Source of the DNA: Hypericum androsaemum
Taxonomy: Eukaryota > Streptophyta > Magnoliopsida > Malpighiales > Hypericaceae
Assembly: GCA_963995505.1 (NCBI GenBank)
Contig: OZ023181.1
Location: forward strand, 24,362,366-24,426,365
Reading direction: 5' to 3'
Length of the DNA: 64,000 nucleotides
The translations under genes and the position numbers were made by a program. Under the pieces are notes generated by a model. It had not been told where the DNA came from. It ran no database searches and saw only the letters and a program-made list of their open reading frames with translations. The first letter of the stretch is position 1. Every line of letters starts with the position of its first letter. Of this stretch, positions 13,076 through 23,332 are shown in pieces.

Positions 13076-13489
13076 ATGGAGATCGTTCCTACATGTTACG
13101 ACACCTTGAAGAGGTGCTGGAGGAGGAGGAAGTACAAGAGGCTCAACAATTTCGGAAAAGCTTATAACACCAAGAGGAAGCTCAAAATAGCGAGGCTTGG
13201 TGGGTCTTCTTCACAGGCTTGGAAGACTGGAATTATTGCTCCCGATTTGGGATTGGCAATTGTATCGCCGTTAAAATTCCTGGCGAGGTTTCACGATGCC
13301 TACGTGGCCGTGATGATGAAGCTGGCCATGAACGTGGAGAAGCTGAACAATAAGGGATTGGCCAAAGGGAAGAAGGTGGCGAAAGATGGGAACATCACAA
13401 AAGTGTCCGTTGGAGAGGAGGTTCACGATAGGTTGGTTTTGGAGATTTACAAGCGGTTGGTTGCTTCCGGTTATGTGGGTAATATTTGA
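13076..13489 (+). CDS. Intronless plant protein of unknown function, 137 aa
   Basis: One uninterrupted reading frame with a TATA box and a good start context. The protein is very basic near the N-terminus: CWRRRKYKRL (about residues 14-23), then NTKRKLKIARLGG. A middle segment IVSPLKFLARFHDAYVAVMMKLA (about 62-84) could form an amphipathic helix, and the C-terminus is EEVHDRLVLEIYKRLVASG. This arrangement, an Arg/Lys-rich start, a 'SPLKFLARFHDAYV' core and an 'EIYKRL' end, resembles a family of small plant proteins without known function. I cannot name a role. There is no signal peptide or clear membrane segment. The codon use and intact frame favour a real gene over a chance ORF. Confidence 0.75.
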   Translation: MEIVPTCYDTLKRCWRRRKYKRLNNFGKAYNTKRKLKIARLGGSSSQAWKTGIIAPDLGLAIVSPLKFLARFHDAYVAVMMKLAMNVEKLNNKGLAKGKKVAKDGNITKVSVGEEVHDRLVLEIYKRLVASGYVGNI

Positions 13490-14054
13490 ATCGATTATTG
13501 TAATATTGGATTAGTTTTCGGGTCTATATTTCGATCCCATGATTATCCTTTAGGGGAAGTTTATTTTATTTTGCTCGTGTATTGTAATTTGCAATTCGTG
13601 GAACAAGCAAAACGTTGTTAATTTTGGTCAGAAAGAAGGCCAACCAACTATTGAGATGTGCTTAGGTAAACTAGTTATTATTCTCAATTTAGTGACGGAT
13701 TGGCTATTTAAAGTCACAAATCTTTCTTGGAAGACTTAATTTTAAAATCTTCCAAATAGCTCAAGGATCTCTTTTTATATGATTGCTACATGTAAATTAA
13801 TAAATTACCATATCTTTCTTAAAACACGATTGTGGAGCCCAACTCAAAATTATTGAAAATTCAATACAATCTTATTTAATTTTGGATATAATATTCAGAT
13901 TTGATGTGAATTATCTGAAATATAAATTTCGGAAACATATAATAAAATAGGTAAGTTTTACCAATAAAATAAAATAAAATAGGTGCTCTTAAATTCTTAG
14001 TTTTGCTTTTCTTTGGCACCAAAAGAAGAAAGACAATTGGATTAGGTTTGCTTG
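13490..14054. other. 3' flank of the 137-aa gene, nothing recognised
   Basis: AT-rich spacer with no supported gene, RNA or bounded element. Confidence 0.45.
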
Positions 14055-14066
14055 TTTACCGGTCTT

Positions 14067-14173
14067 TTTTTTAAAAGGTAAATTATTACACTATAATATT
14101 GCCAAGATTTGAACCTTGAACCTCCAAAATATTTACAACATTTTGTACTGTTGGGCTACAATCTCTTTAGTTT
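14067..14173 (-). mobile_element. tRNA-derived SINE copy 1
   Basis: On the minus strand the ~107-bp insert carries a box A-like motif (tagcccaacag) and a box B-like motif (ggttcaaatcttgg), then ends gtaataatttaccttttaaa. It is flanked by the 12-bp duplication tttaccggtctt at 14055-14066 and 14174-14185. An internal Pol III promoter, an A-rich tail and a target duplication identify it as a SINE. Two further copies of the same family lie at 14397-14494 and 28084-28187. Confidence 0.82.
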
Positions 14174-14396
14174 TTTACCGGTCTTCTACGATAAAAGTTT
14201 TAGTTAACACACTTTTCTATCCAACACGACTATCAAAATTTGATTCAACACGGACGAAGACGCATCACAATAGTAATTGATCCAAAACACTATTAATATG
14301 TTCCAAGTCGGAACATGGTTACATGGACGATGTCCCTAAATTCTCTCTTATAACGTACCTCACCAGCTTTCCATCCCCGAGGACAAAAACCATTTT

Positions 14397-14494
14397 TTGA
14401 AAGGTAAATTATTACACTATGATATTACCAAGATTTGAATCTTAAATTTTTTAGGTATTTACAATGTCTTGTGTCGTTGGGCTACAAACTCTTT
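14397..14494 (-). mobile_element. tRNA-derived SINE copy 2
   Basis: This minus-strand copy has the same layout as the SINE 330 bp upstream: tagcccaacgacacaag box A region, tcaaatcttgg box B region, and a gtaataatttacctttc tail. The flanking duplication is gacaaaaaccatttt (14382-14396), repeated at 14495-14512 with three extra A residues in the A run. Confidence 0.8.
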
Positions 14495-14822
14495 GACAAA
14501 AAAAACCATTTTCAACAACTAGTTTTTTTCGGAAAAAAAAATTCTCCAATATTATACTTCCGTCAATTCACCAACTAGGTCTAATTAATTAATCATGCTT
14601 GTGTAGTCCCCATCGGTCGCTCCTCCCATATGGGTAGATGCCAAAATATTGTTCAAAGTGTCACCTAAAAAATTATTGCTCAAAGTCTTCTCGTCGCTTT
14701 GTGGAAATTGGAATTTATTGGAAAACCAAACTTGCGTGGGTCATTCTCCTCCTCAGAATATCCCCTATCCTTCCTAGTATCGATTTGGAATTTTGAAATG
14801 TCAAAATAACAATTTATTTTAA

Positions 14823-16331
14823 GGAGAAAGTATACTTAAGTATCATGTAGTTAGCGTTTTCTAAGATAAGGCCATGTGGTTTTTTCTGCCCAAAATCAGT
14901 CCATGTGGTTTGTTTTCTCGGACATTTTCGAGTCTCGGGCTGCCAGAGTAGATGCCTGGCCACATGTCTATCCACATGGGTGCCACATGGACATTTTTAT
15001 TTGTTGCGGATTGCTGACGTGATATGTAGTAAATTATCACATTAATCCCAAATTAGAAATAAAAAATTTTAATCTTCATATTTTGATCTTCTTCTTCCTC
15101 CAACGCAAAAACCTTAAAACCAGAAAAATCACTAACCCAATAAAGTCTCTTCCTTTATACCCCAATTTCCTATAACAACCTCAAATTTTAATTTGAGCGG
15201 AAAGAAATTCTCCACCTTGATAACTTATCAATTTCGTCAACTAACCGGACTATCTAATCCCCCATAGATGTATAAAACCTCAAAAACAAAGAAATCCCAC
15301 TAACCCAGTAAAGTTCCTTCCTTTATATTCTCCAATTTCCTAAATCCACCTCAAATTGCAATCTGAGCAAAACCCAGAAAGAATTTCCCTTGACAAGTTA
15401 CTAACCCAGTAGAGTTCCTTCCTTTCGGTAGCCCGATTTTCTAAGTCCACCTGAAATCGCAATCTCAACAAAACCCAGAAATAATTTCTCAACTTTTTGG
15501 TCCTCCGGCCCCGCCATCGTCTTCTTTCTTCCTTGCCGCCGGCCCCGTCGAGTTCGACTCGTTTACCGTCCGCTCCTCATCCTCCGCCGCCGCAGCAGCC
15601 TTGTCCTCCTCCCGCTGGGATCCGCTCGGCCTGTCGATTTTGGATCTTTCCAGATGCAGCGAACTGTCCCCGATTTCGTAAAACAATAGAAAAATTAAGA
15701 AATATAAAAAAGAGATAATAAATCTTAGATAACGAACAATATCTAAATTAAAAAAAATAATAAAGAAAGAACAAAATAATCACAGCTGGCGCCGTTCGTC
15801 TCCTATGTGAAGGCGTTCACCAGATTTCACGAGTTCGCGTAGTTCACGGCAGAGGACGTGGGGACGACAGAGAGCGGGCTGAACTCGGTGGTGCTCGCGA
15901 ACAACGAGAAGACGGTGTTGCTGCCGATGAACGAGCCGGTTTACGCGACAAAGAGGAAGAGCCAAATACAAACGTACCTGGAGCACAATGAGGGAGCCGG
16001 GGTGCAGCACCTGGCGCTGGTGTATAAGAACTTGAACGTGGAGATGATGGATCGGACTAAGTGTGTGCTCGATTGGATCGATCAAGGTAGATCTGATAAC
16101 TGATTGGGACTAATGTGATAATTTGCCACATACCACATCAGCAATCAGAAATAAATAAAAATGGACGTGGCACCCACGTGGACAGACATGTGGCCGGACA
16201 TCTACCCGGGCTGCCCGGGACTCGGAAATATCCAAGAAAACAAACCACAGAGACTGATTTTAGACGAACAAAATCACATGGCCTTATCTTGAAAAGTGCT
16301 AAACTACAGGGTACTTAAGTGTACTTTTTCT
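14823..16331. mobile_element. Pack-MULE: Mutator-like element carrying an HPPD gene fragment
   Basis: The 1509-bp element is flanked by the 9-bp duplication ttattttaa (14814-14822 and 16332-16340). Its terminal inverted repeats are about 230 bp. The left one runs from ggagaaagtatacttaag to about 15050, the right one from about 16104 to the matching end cttaagtgtactttttct. Inside lie two GC-rich blocks, about 15490-15660 and 15786-16085, set in AT-rich DNA. The second is a fragment of a 4-hydroxyphenylpyruvate dioxygenase gene. Capture of host gene pieces between long TIRs is the definition of a Pack-MULE. No transposase is present, so it depends on an autonomous relative. Its end sequence matches the elements at 24318-24561 and 58821-58940. 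Confidence 0.88.
15786..16022 (+). pseudogene. Captured 4-hydroxyphenylpyruvate dioxygenase (HPPD) fragment
   Basis: Read in one frame, this 79-codon stretch matches the middle of plant HPPD: a VKAFTRFHEFA segment, FTAEDVGTTESGLNSVVLAN, VLLPMNEPV, KRKSQIQTYLEHNEGAGVQ and HLALV. HPPD makes homogentisate for tocopherol and plastoquinone synthesis. This fragment covers only a small part of a ~440-aa enzyme, and a TAG stop (15836-15838) replaces the Glu expected after FHEFA. After HLALV the similarity ends and an unrelated reading frame follows (YKNLNVEMMDRTKCVLDWID), so the transcript would be chimeric. The CACAG just before the fragment looks like a retained splice acceptor. It lies wholly inside the Pack-MULE and cannot encode an enzyme. 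Confidence 0.88.
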
Positions 16332-16697
16332 TTATTTTAATTATGGATGTACGTACACACATGAATATTTATAATAAAGAATAAATGAGATACATATATT
16401 TTAATATAGTTATATAACGTAACATGGTTAATTTTGTTCAAATATAAAGATTAAAGTATGGAATAGTCAATCCTCATAATTTTCAAATGAAGACGGCTGG
16501 CTAAGTCGTGCACGGAAGCACTACAATTCGATTTCCCAGAATCATGTTTCAAAACGCAAAAAACCAATTTCTTGTTCTTTGACAAATAACATGAATTCGA
16601 TTTAGGAAAGCAAAGGTTAACCTCGACTAATTCACGTTGACTGTTTCATTTTATCGAGCCATCCAATATTATGCAGTTCGGAAAAAAAAAATAACTA

Positions 16698-17667
16698 CCA
16701 CTTTTACCGATTCACTTCGATCAATTTTAACAATATTTATTTTGGTAAATGGATGAATTTTATAAATAAGCTTCAAAATATTTACACCAAAATCAGACGA
16801 AAGTCCGAAAGAAGATAAAAAAGATCATAAAACTCGTCTCAAAGATTCCATGAACAGTAGGAGATCTTGATGCCCGAGGATCTCGAGTCCAATGTGCTTG
16901 TGGACGAGTGGCTCTACCGCTGTGCGGTGGCGTCTATTCGCGATGCTGGACATTCGTGCTCGGATGCGGACACAAGACTTTGGGTAAACAACTTATTGCC
17001 TTCTTTCAAGGTCTTGTGGCTTAATTTTCTGAGTGTTGTTGTTGGTTGCTCTGCTCATTTTCAGACTTCGGGGGCTTTTGGTTTGGCGCCTACTACTGAT
17101 GTTGTTGCAGGCAGCCCCTTGCTGCGGGTGCGGCTATTTTGCAAGTGTCTCCAGCGGCTGGTTTCTCCGGTTAGTAGCTGCACGTCTTTGGTTGGTGTTC
17201 AGGGGGTGGATGTTGGGTTTCGCTCGGATGAAGTACAGCCGCCTGCTGCTGCTTGTGCCGCGTTAGATGTTGTTGAGCGGAGATACCCCATAGCTCGCTC
17301 CTTGCTTCCATGGAGGAGTGTGACGATGTTCTTGGTAAGGAGCTCACATCGGAGGCATGGCGATTGGCAATTCTTATGGGTATTTCTTGGGAGGAAGACA
17401 CCTCTGAGATCCTCTGCGCGATCAAGACCGATGCTCGAGGGCTCCTTCCTTTTGACCCTCCTTAGTTTCAACTCTTCTATTTGGCGTGCTTTGGGGGATC
17501 TGTTCTTTTGTTGGCGATGTTTTGGATTATGCTAGATAGCCTCTTTCTTTGTTTTCGCACAATTATGTGCCTATCTAGTACCTTAGTGTATGGGAGTTAT
17601 ACGCTTAGTACATTTCGATGTAATTACACTTGTAATTACCTTTTGGTGGAATCAATACAATTTACTT
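16698..17667 (+). mobile_element. 5'-truncated LINE-like 3' fragment (boundaries tentative)
   Basis: The right end, gtaattaccttttggtgg then aatcaatacaatttacttat and an A run (17668-17676), is like the 3' ends of plant LINEs. A stretch aaaaaaaataacta occurs both at about 16683-16697 and at 17668-17682 and may be the target duplication, but it is A-rich and therefore weak evidence. The body has reading frames (for example 16867-17535, and a MEECDDVLGKELTSEAWRL stretch near 17310), but I recognise no reverse transcriptase, zinc knuckle or RNase H in them. The GC-richer body differs from the flanks. It could instead be a fragment of another retroelement. Confidence 0.4.
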
Positions 17668-17972
17668 ATAAAAAAAATAACTATTGGACCCGGAATTGGA
17701 TGGAAAGATTAAAAAACTCTCTATTGCATCTTTCAAGAAAGATGACACCATTTTGCTTTAGCAAAATTCCTCAAATGATAGCTCTGTAGAATGCAAACCA
17801 AACTTTCTTGATCCTACCACTCTGAACCATTCTCATCCAAATTGGCAACGATGTAAAAACTGAGGCCCCAATGCACCATTTAATCCCCATCCGAGATGCT
17901 AAATGATTCCATATTTCAATCACCATTTAACAATATTAACATGTGATTGAAATATTGTAGCAGCAGAATCTG

Positions 17973-19074
17973 GAGAAATTTTATGGTGATCCCTACATAC
18001 CAAGTCATTTGGTGACTTGGTATGTATCCACCAATCAACAATTGCCAAGTGAGTTTATGTCAAATTAATTAATTAGTTGACTTGGATATGTATTTATGGT
18101 AACTAAATCAAGTCATTATTGTATAATAGGTTAAAAATAAACTATTTTCTTATCAATACAACTAAATCATAAATGAAACAAATATGACGAAATATTGTTA
18201 TATTTTAATTTTCTTAAGTACGTAAAATATTTTTATTTTTATTTTACAAAAAGTTATGAAAATTTTATAAAAATAATTAAGTATTTTACTTTAATTTCAA
18301 GAAGATAAAATTAAGTTCAACTACTTTAAGAGCATGTCCAAAAATATGCAAACCGATAAAGCAATTGTTCAAAAAACTGTTCAAAAAAATAAGTGTTATA
18401 TTTTTTATTTTCATGATTAAAAAATAATTGTTCTTCCATCAAATAATTAAAATTGAAATTATTTTTCGTAAGAACAATTATTTGATGGACTTAGGTCTAT
18501 TTCCTTGAAATTATGAAGATTAAAATAGATCAGTTAGAACGATTCTTTTATTTGGTGAACAATTATTTTCGTAACTTTTCATAAAATTAAAATTTAAAAA
18601 TATTTTATGGTCTTAAAAAAAATTAAAATATAACTTCGGTCTATTTTTTAATTATGATTCTATAAAAATTTTATGAAATTTTTTCTTAAATAAAATTGTC
18701 GTAACTTTAATTAAAACAAGTATTCTATAACAATTATTTGATGACATAAAATAGATCAATTATTTTATTTGGTGAACAATTATTTTTCATAACTTTTCAT
18801 AAAATTAAAATAAAAATATTTTACGTACTTGAAGAAAATTAAAGTATAACAAAATTTCAACATGTTCCTTTCATTTATGATTTAGTTGTATTGATTAGGA
18901 AATAGTTTGTTTTTAACCTATTCTACATTAATGACTTGATTTAGTTACCATAAATATATATTCAAGTCATCTAATTAATTAATTTGGCCCAAACTCCCTT
19001 GATAATTATTAATTGGTGGGTACATACCAAGTCACCAAATAACTTAGTACGTAAGAATCACCATAAAATTTCTC
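17973..19074. mobile_element. Mutator-like foldback MITE with 10-bp target duplication
   Basis: The 1102-bp AT-rich element is bounded by the perfect 10-bp duplication gcagaatctg (17963-17972 and 19075-19084). The outermost 18 bases are a perfect inverted repeat, gagaaattttatggtgat. Inverted similarity continues inward for about 300 bp on each side, including the cataccaagtca and gacttgatttagttacc motifs and a block around ttacgtacttgaagaaaatt. No coding sequence is present. The 10-bp duplication and long TIRs place it with Mutator-like non-autonomous elements. Most of its length could fold into one hairpin. Confidence 0.85.
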
Positions 19075-19252
19075 GCAGAATCTGGTCCTGATACGATACG
19101 AGAAACCAACAGAATCTTTTATATTTAAGATGGAAGATGACATACCAACGGTCCTAGCCCACGCATCCAATAACAATTCTCCAATTCGTCAACTCCCATC
19201 CCAATATACTCTACCACTCCCCCTCTTCCTCTAATTCCCACTGATTAATAAT

Positions 19253-19640
19253 GGGCAAATTACCCTCACGTCCCTGAGGTTTGGTCACCCTCCCCCTAGA
19301 GTCCCTGGCTTTTGGAAAATGATTGTCCCGTCCCTAAGTTTTGATGATAATAGACTCTCAGGTCCCTGGCTGACGTCATCGGCTCTTTTTTTCATTTTTG
19401 GTCATAGAAATGATCAAAATACCCTTAACCAAAAATGAAAAGTTAAGGGTATTTTGGTCAAAAGTTAAGGGTATTTTGGTCATTTCTATGACCAAAAATG
19501 AAAAAAAGAGCAGATGACGTCAGCTAGGGACCTGAGAGTCTATTATCATCAAAACTTAGGGACGGGACAATCATTTTCCAAAAGCCAGGGACCCTAGGGG
19601 GAGGGTGACCAAACCTCAGGGACGTGAGGGTAATTTACCC
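19253..19640. mobile_element. Near-palindromic Mutator-like MITE
   Basis: The 388-bp element is flanked by attaataat (19244-19252) and attaataaa (19641-19649), a 9-bp duplication with one mismatch. It is almost entirely an inverted repeat: gggcaaattaccctcacgtc at the left and its complement at the right, with arms of about 170 bp that include ctcaggtccctggctgacgt. The centre holds direct copies of aaaagttaagggtattttgg. It has no coding capacity. The arms share motifs with the element at 2399-3217. Confidence 0.88.
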
Positions 19641-19944
19641 ATTAATAAATGATATTTTTAAAGAAATATCGAAAGAAGAGCCAACAAATTAATACACCCA
19701 GTTGCCAACATAACAAAATACAATATAGATTTTTAACTATATTGGATTAATCCGAATAACTTGCATTGGATTATCAGTGGTCGGTCCATTCAGTGATTGG
19801 GACAAGGGGAGCTTCCAAGGAGGTTGGATTATTAAATCCTCGCTGGTTTTGTTATTATACTTATTACATCGGGTTCCAATCCGATCTCACCTTCTCATTA
19901 ATCCACCAGGGGAGAGGGGGAGAGAGAGAGAGAGAGAGGCGGAC

Positions 19945-22838
19945 ATGGAGCTGCGGTTGCCATCTCAGCACGAGCCTCGAAACGGCGCCGGTTCATCCCT
20001 CGACTCCGGAACTGCCCGTCTCAAGGAGCTTGGTTACAAGCAAGAGCTCAAGCGCGACCTCTCGTAACTCTTATCCACCATCTATTCTCTTTATAGTCCG
20101 AAATTCATTCCGTTAAAATTTGTACGGGTTTGATTTTTTTCACGGACACCAAAAATGACTTTGACAGAATGATTGAATTTTCATACGAAAAACTTCTTTT
20201 ATAAATTGGGTCCAAATATATCTACCGATCATGCTTGCTCATTGGATTTAAGAGAGTGGGAATGGAAATTGTGCAGGGTGGTGTCGAATTTCGCGTTCTC
20301 GTTTTCGATCATATCGGTGACACCAGAATTCATTTGGTTAAAATTTATACGGGTTTGACTTTATCTCACCATCATGTAAAGGGTTTTGATAGAATGATAA
20401 CATGTTGGAATTTTCGTGCGGAGTTCTTCGTTCGTGAATTGGGTCCTAATATATCCAAGTTTGCCTATTGGATTTAGAGTGGATGCAAATGTTTAAGAGA
20501 GTGGGAACGAACATTGTTGTGCAGGGTGGTGTCGAATTTCGCGTTTTCGTTTTCGATCATATCGGTGCTGACCGGTATAACAACATTGTACAACACCGGG
20601 TTGAAGTATGGAGGTCCGGTCTCGTTGGTGTATGGTTGGTTCATAGCTGGTTTGTTCACCATGTTTGTGGGGCTATCCATGGGAGAGATCTGTTCCTCTT
20701 TTCCAACTTCCGGTGGCCTCTACTATTGGAGTGCTAAGCTAGCCGGCCCGTCTTGGGCACCTTTCGCTTCGTGGCTCACCGGATGGTAATCTTTCTTCGC
20801 ATTCTAATCCATTGAAGTTAGTTGAACTTTGTTATAGGACTGGAATTTGAAGGACTTGTGTTTTAGGATATGTTTCTACTTGTGATTGTACTAATGAAAG
20901 TCCACGAGTCGAGAGATTTAACAACTTTGGCAATCTTCATTTTCCTTTACCCTTCAAACTCCACCGAAGTTCAACCTACGAGATCGACGATTTAGGTCCC
21001 TAATGTAGTTCTGTTGTAGCTTAGACAATGTTCTGCAAGATTGTCTAACTTGGATCCTCTTCCGAGATTTGTAGTGTAATGCCTACATCTTCTTTTTGTT
21101 TTCTATCGTATCGGTGTTCATAGGCATCATCTTAAATGAAAATATGTCCTAATGCACAGAATGCATGTTGTCTTATTGCAGGTTCAACATTGTTGGTCAG
21201 GTACCTACGTGAAGTTGCTTTAATAGTTCTTGCAGTATCCAAGTACAACGAATGACTAATCGTTAGTTTTAATCGTTTGCAGTGGGCCGTTACAACAAGC
21301 GTAGATTTCTCACTTGCGCAACTGATTCAAGTGATCATTCTCCTCAGCACCGGCGGCAAAAATGGGGGTGGATACGAGGCATCTAAGTACGTTGTTCTGG
21401 CAATTCACGGCGGTATTCTGTTCCTCCATGCTCTGATCAATAGTCTTCCAATCTCAGCATTATCTTTCTTTGGACAGCTTGCTGCTGCCTGGAATCTTTT
21501 AGGTACAGGAAGTTCTGGACTTCAGTTTAACTACTAGTGCCCATATGCTTGAGCCAAGAGCTTTGTTGAATTGACACTAAATGGTAGAAGTTTGTAGGTG
21601 TTGTGGTTCTGACAATTCTCATTCCGTTGGTTGCAACCGAAAGGGCTAGCGCCAAGTTCGTTTTCACACACTTCAACACTGATAACGGAGATAGGATAAG
21701 CAGCAAACCTTACATTTTCGTATTGGGACTTCTGATGAGTCAGTACACTCTCACTGGGTATGATGCCTCAGCTCACATGGTATGCTATCTCTTCTTTTGC
21801 CTTAACTTTACCTTCTAAAATGGTTGCAAGAGCATTGAATCAACTCGGGAGGATAGAATCGAATGACATTGTTTTCTTTGAACTTGTCATTTCTAGACTG
21901 AAGAAACAAAGAATGCAGACATCAATGGCCCAAAAGGAATAATTAGCTCCATCGGGATATCCGTTCTGTTTGGATGGTTTTACATACTTGGTATCACCTT
22001 TGCAGTGACCAATATCCCGTTCCTCTTGAGCGATGACAACGATGCTGGCGGGTACGCCATCGCTGAGATCTTCTACATGGCCTTCAAAAATCGGTACGGC
22101 AGTGGAGCCGGGGGAATCGTTTGCCTCGGAGTTGTCGGTATGGCCATATTTTTCTGTGGCATGAGTTCTGTGACCAGCAACTCCAGGTACTCTTTTTCTT
22201 GTGCTCGATTTCCTTCAAAAAACTTCCCGGTTAAATGCTCACAAGCTACATTGTTGGTTAAATGTCAGGATGGCTTATGCTTTTTCTAGAGATGGTGCTA
22301 TGCCACTGTCACCTCTCTGGCACAAAGTAAACCAGCAGGAAGTTCCTATATATGCAGTTTGGCTTTCTGCAGTTATATCATTCTGCATGGCCTTGACGGT
22401 ATCGACATTCTTACACATTCTTACGTCACAACGCTTTGATTCGCGTGGTCTGGCGCTTTGTTTGATCCCTTGCCTTTGCTTCTAATTCTGCAGTACCTTG
22501 GAAGCGCGGTGGCATTCCAGGCGATGGTATCGATAGCAACTATCGGACTGTACATCGCCTATGCAATTCCGATCTTCTTCAGGGTGACATTGGCTCGAAA
22601 ATCTTTCGTTCCCGGACCGTTTAACCTCGGACGCTACGGTGTCTTGGTCGGTTGGGTCGCAGTCCTTTGGGTGGCAACCATTTCGGTCCTGTTTTCGTTG
22701 CCTGTCGAATATCCCATCACCAACGAGACACTCAACTACACTCCGGTAGCAGTTGGTGGCTTGCTCATCCTCGTCGTCTCTACGTGGGTTTTGAGCGCTC
22801 GGCACTGGTTTAGAGGTCCCATAACCAACGTAAAATAG
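19945..22838 (+). CDS. BAT1: BAT1-like bidirectional amino-acid/GABA permease
   Basis: Member of the APC (amino acid-polyamine-organocation) family, closest in motif content to Arabidopsis BAT1 (GABA permease, reported in endomembranes or mitochondria). Eight exons keep frame: 19945-20063, 20525-20785, 21182-21200, 21283-21502, 21598-21779, 21897-22186, 22269-22398 and 22494-22838. They total 1566 bp (521 aa plus stop), the family's usual size. Landmarks are ARLKELGYKQELKRDLS, FAFSFSIISVLTGITTLYN, SFPTSGGLYYWSAKLAGP, FNIVGQWAVT, FGQLAAAWNLLG, SQYTLTGYDASAHMTEETK, FFCGMSSVTSNSRMAYAFSR and FVPGPFNLGRYG. About twelve hydrophobic segments are visible. Exon 3 is a 19-base micro-exon (FNIVGQ). A GA tract (19920-19939) lies directly before the start. 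Intron 1 contains a duplicated copy of the exon-2 acceptor region, described separately. Confidence 0.95.
20099..20570 (+). repeat. ~230-bp tandem duplication in BAT1 intron 1 / exon 2 start
   Basis: Copy 1 (about 20099-20325) and copy 2 (about 20326-20570) share attcattyygttaaaattt, acgggtttga, attgggtccaaatatatc, gagagtgggaa and, most notably, ttgtgcag followed by the first ~40 bases of exon 2. The splice acceptor and first 13 codons of exon 2 therefore exist twice. Copy 1 (decoy acceptor at 20271-20276) loses the frame and reaches a TGA at 20356-20358; copy 2 continues into the real exon. The copies have diverged by numerous substitutions and small indels, so the event is not very recent. 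Confidence 0.85.
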
Positions 22839-23253
22839 CTGAACTTCATATTGTTAAACGTCGAGATCGAGTCGATGGTCACGTAGATGACATTGTCGTG
22901 TAAGCTATAAGTGTACGATCTAGCAACTCATGGTCATCGTTAGAGTAATGGAACATCATTCGTCATTTATGAAAGGTTAATATCTCTTGGATGATATCAA
23001 GGAGACATTCTCTCTTAGACTTTGGATTTCCTTACAAAATCTTAAGTTTAAGTTTTTGTCACTAAATAGAATCTGACAATTTTTGTTGTCTCTGAAATGA
23101 GGTTGTTGTGAGGTTGTTGGAGATCCACATTGAAAGTGGCAAGTGTGTTAGACTGAATTATAAGTATAAAAAATTTACATACTTGCTGTCTTGAGGTTGT
23201 GGCAGGATATGAAAATTCATATATTTTATCAGTCTTTTTTTTCAATTTGGAGA
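22839..23253. other. 3' UTR and spacer after BAT1
   Basis: No coding sequence or bounded element is seen. The sequence is moderately AT-rich and probably includes the BAT1 3' UTR. Confidence 0.45.
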
Positions 23254-23332
23254 GGAGAGATGGCTCAGTGGACTAAAGCGTTAGATTGCTAATCCGTTGT
23301 ACGATTTATTTGTATCGAGGATTCAAATGGAG
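23254..23332 (+). pseudogene. Plastid-derived tRNA-Ser(GCU) fragment
   Basis: The sequence starting ggagagatggctcagtgg, then attgctaatccgttgtacga, then gtatcgaggattcaaat matches chloroplast trnS-GCU: acceptor strand, D arm, GCU anticodon in ttGCTaa, variable arm and T arm. The 3' acceptor strand is lost (ggagcc in place of the expected complement of ggagaga), and several stems carry mismatches. It is therefore a nuclear copy of plastid DNA, not a working tRNA gene. The two CG positions of the plastid T arm have become TG/CA type, as expected from methylated-C decay. Confidence 0.78.

Noticed and set aside
16867..17535. A 222-codon frame treated as a host gene.
   Set aside because: No domain, and it lies in a GC-rich stretch that ends in a LINE-like tail and A run; another frame over the same DNA looks equally plausible.
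23254..23332. A working nuclear tRNA-Ser gene.
   Set aside because: It matches plastid, not nuclear, tRNA-Ser, has lost its 3' acceptor strand and has mismatched stems.
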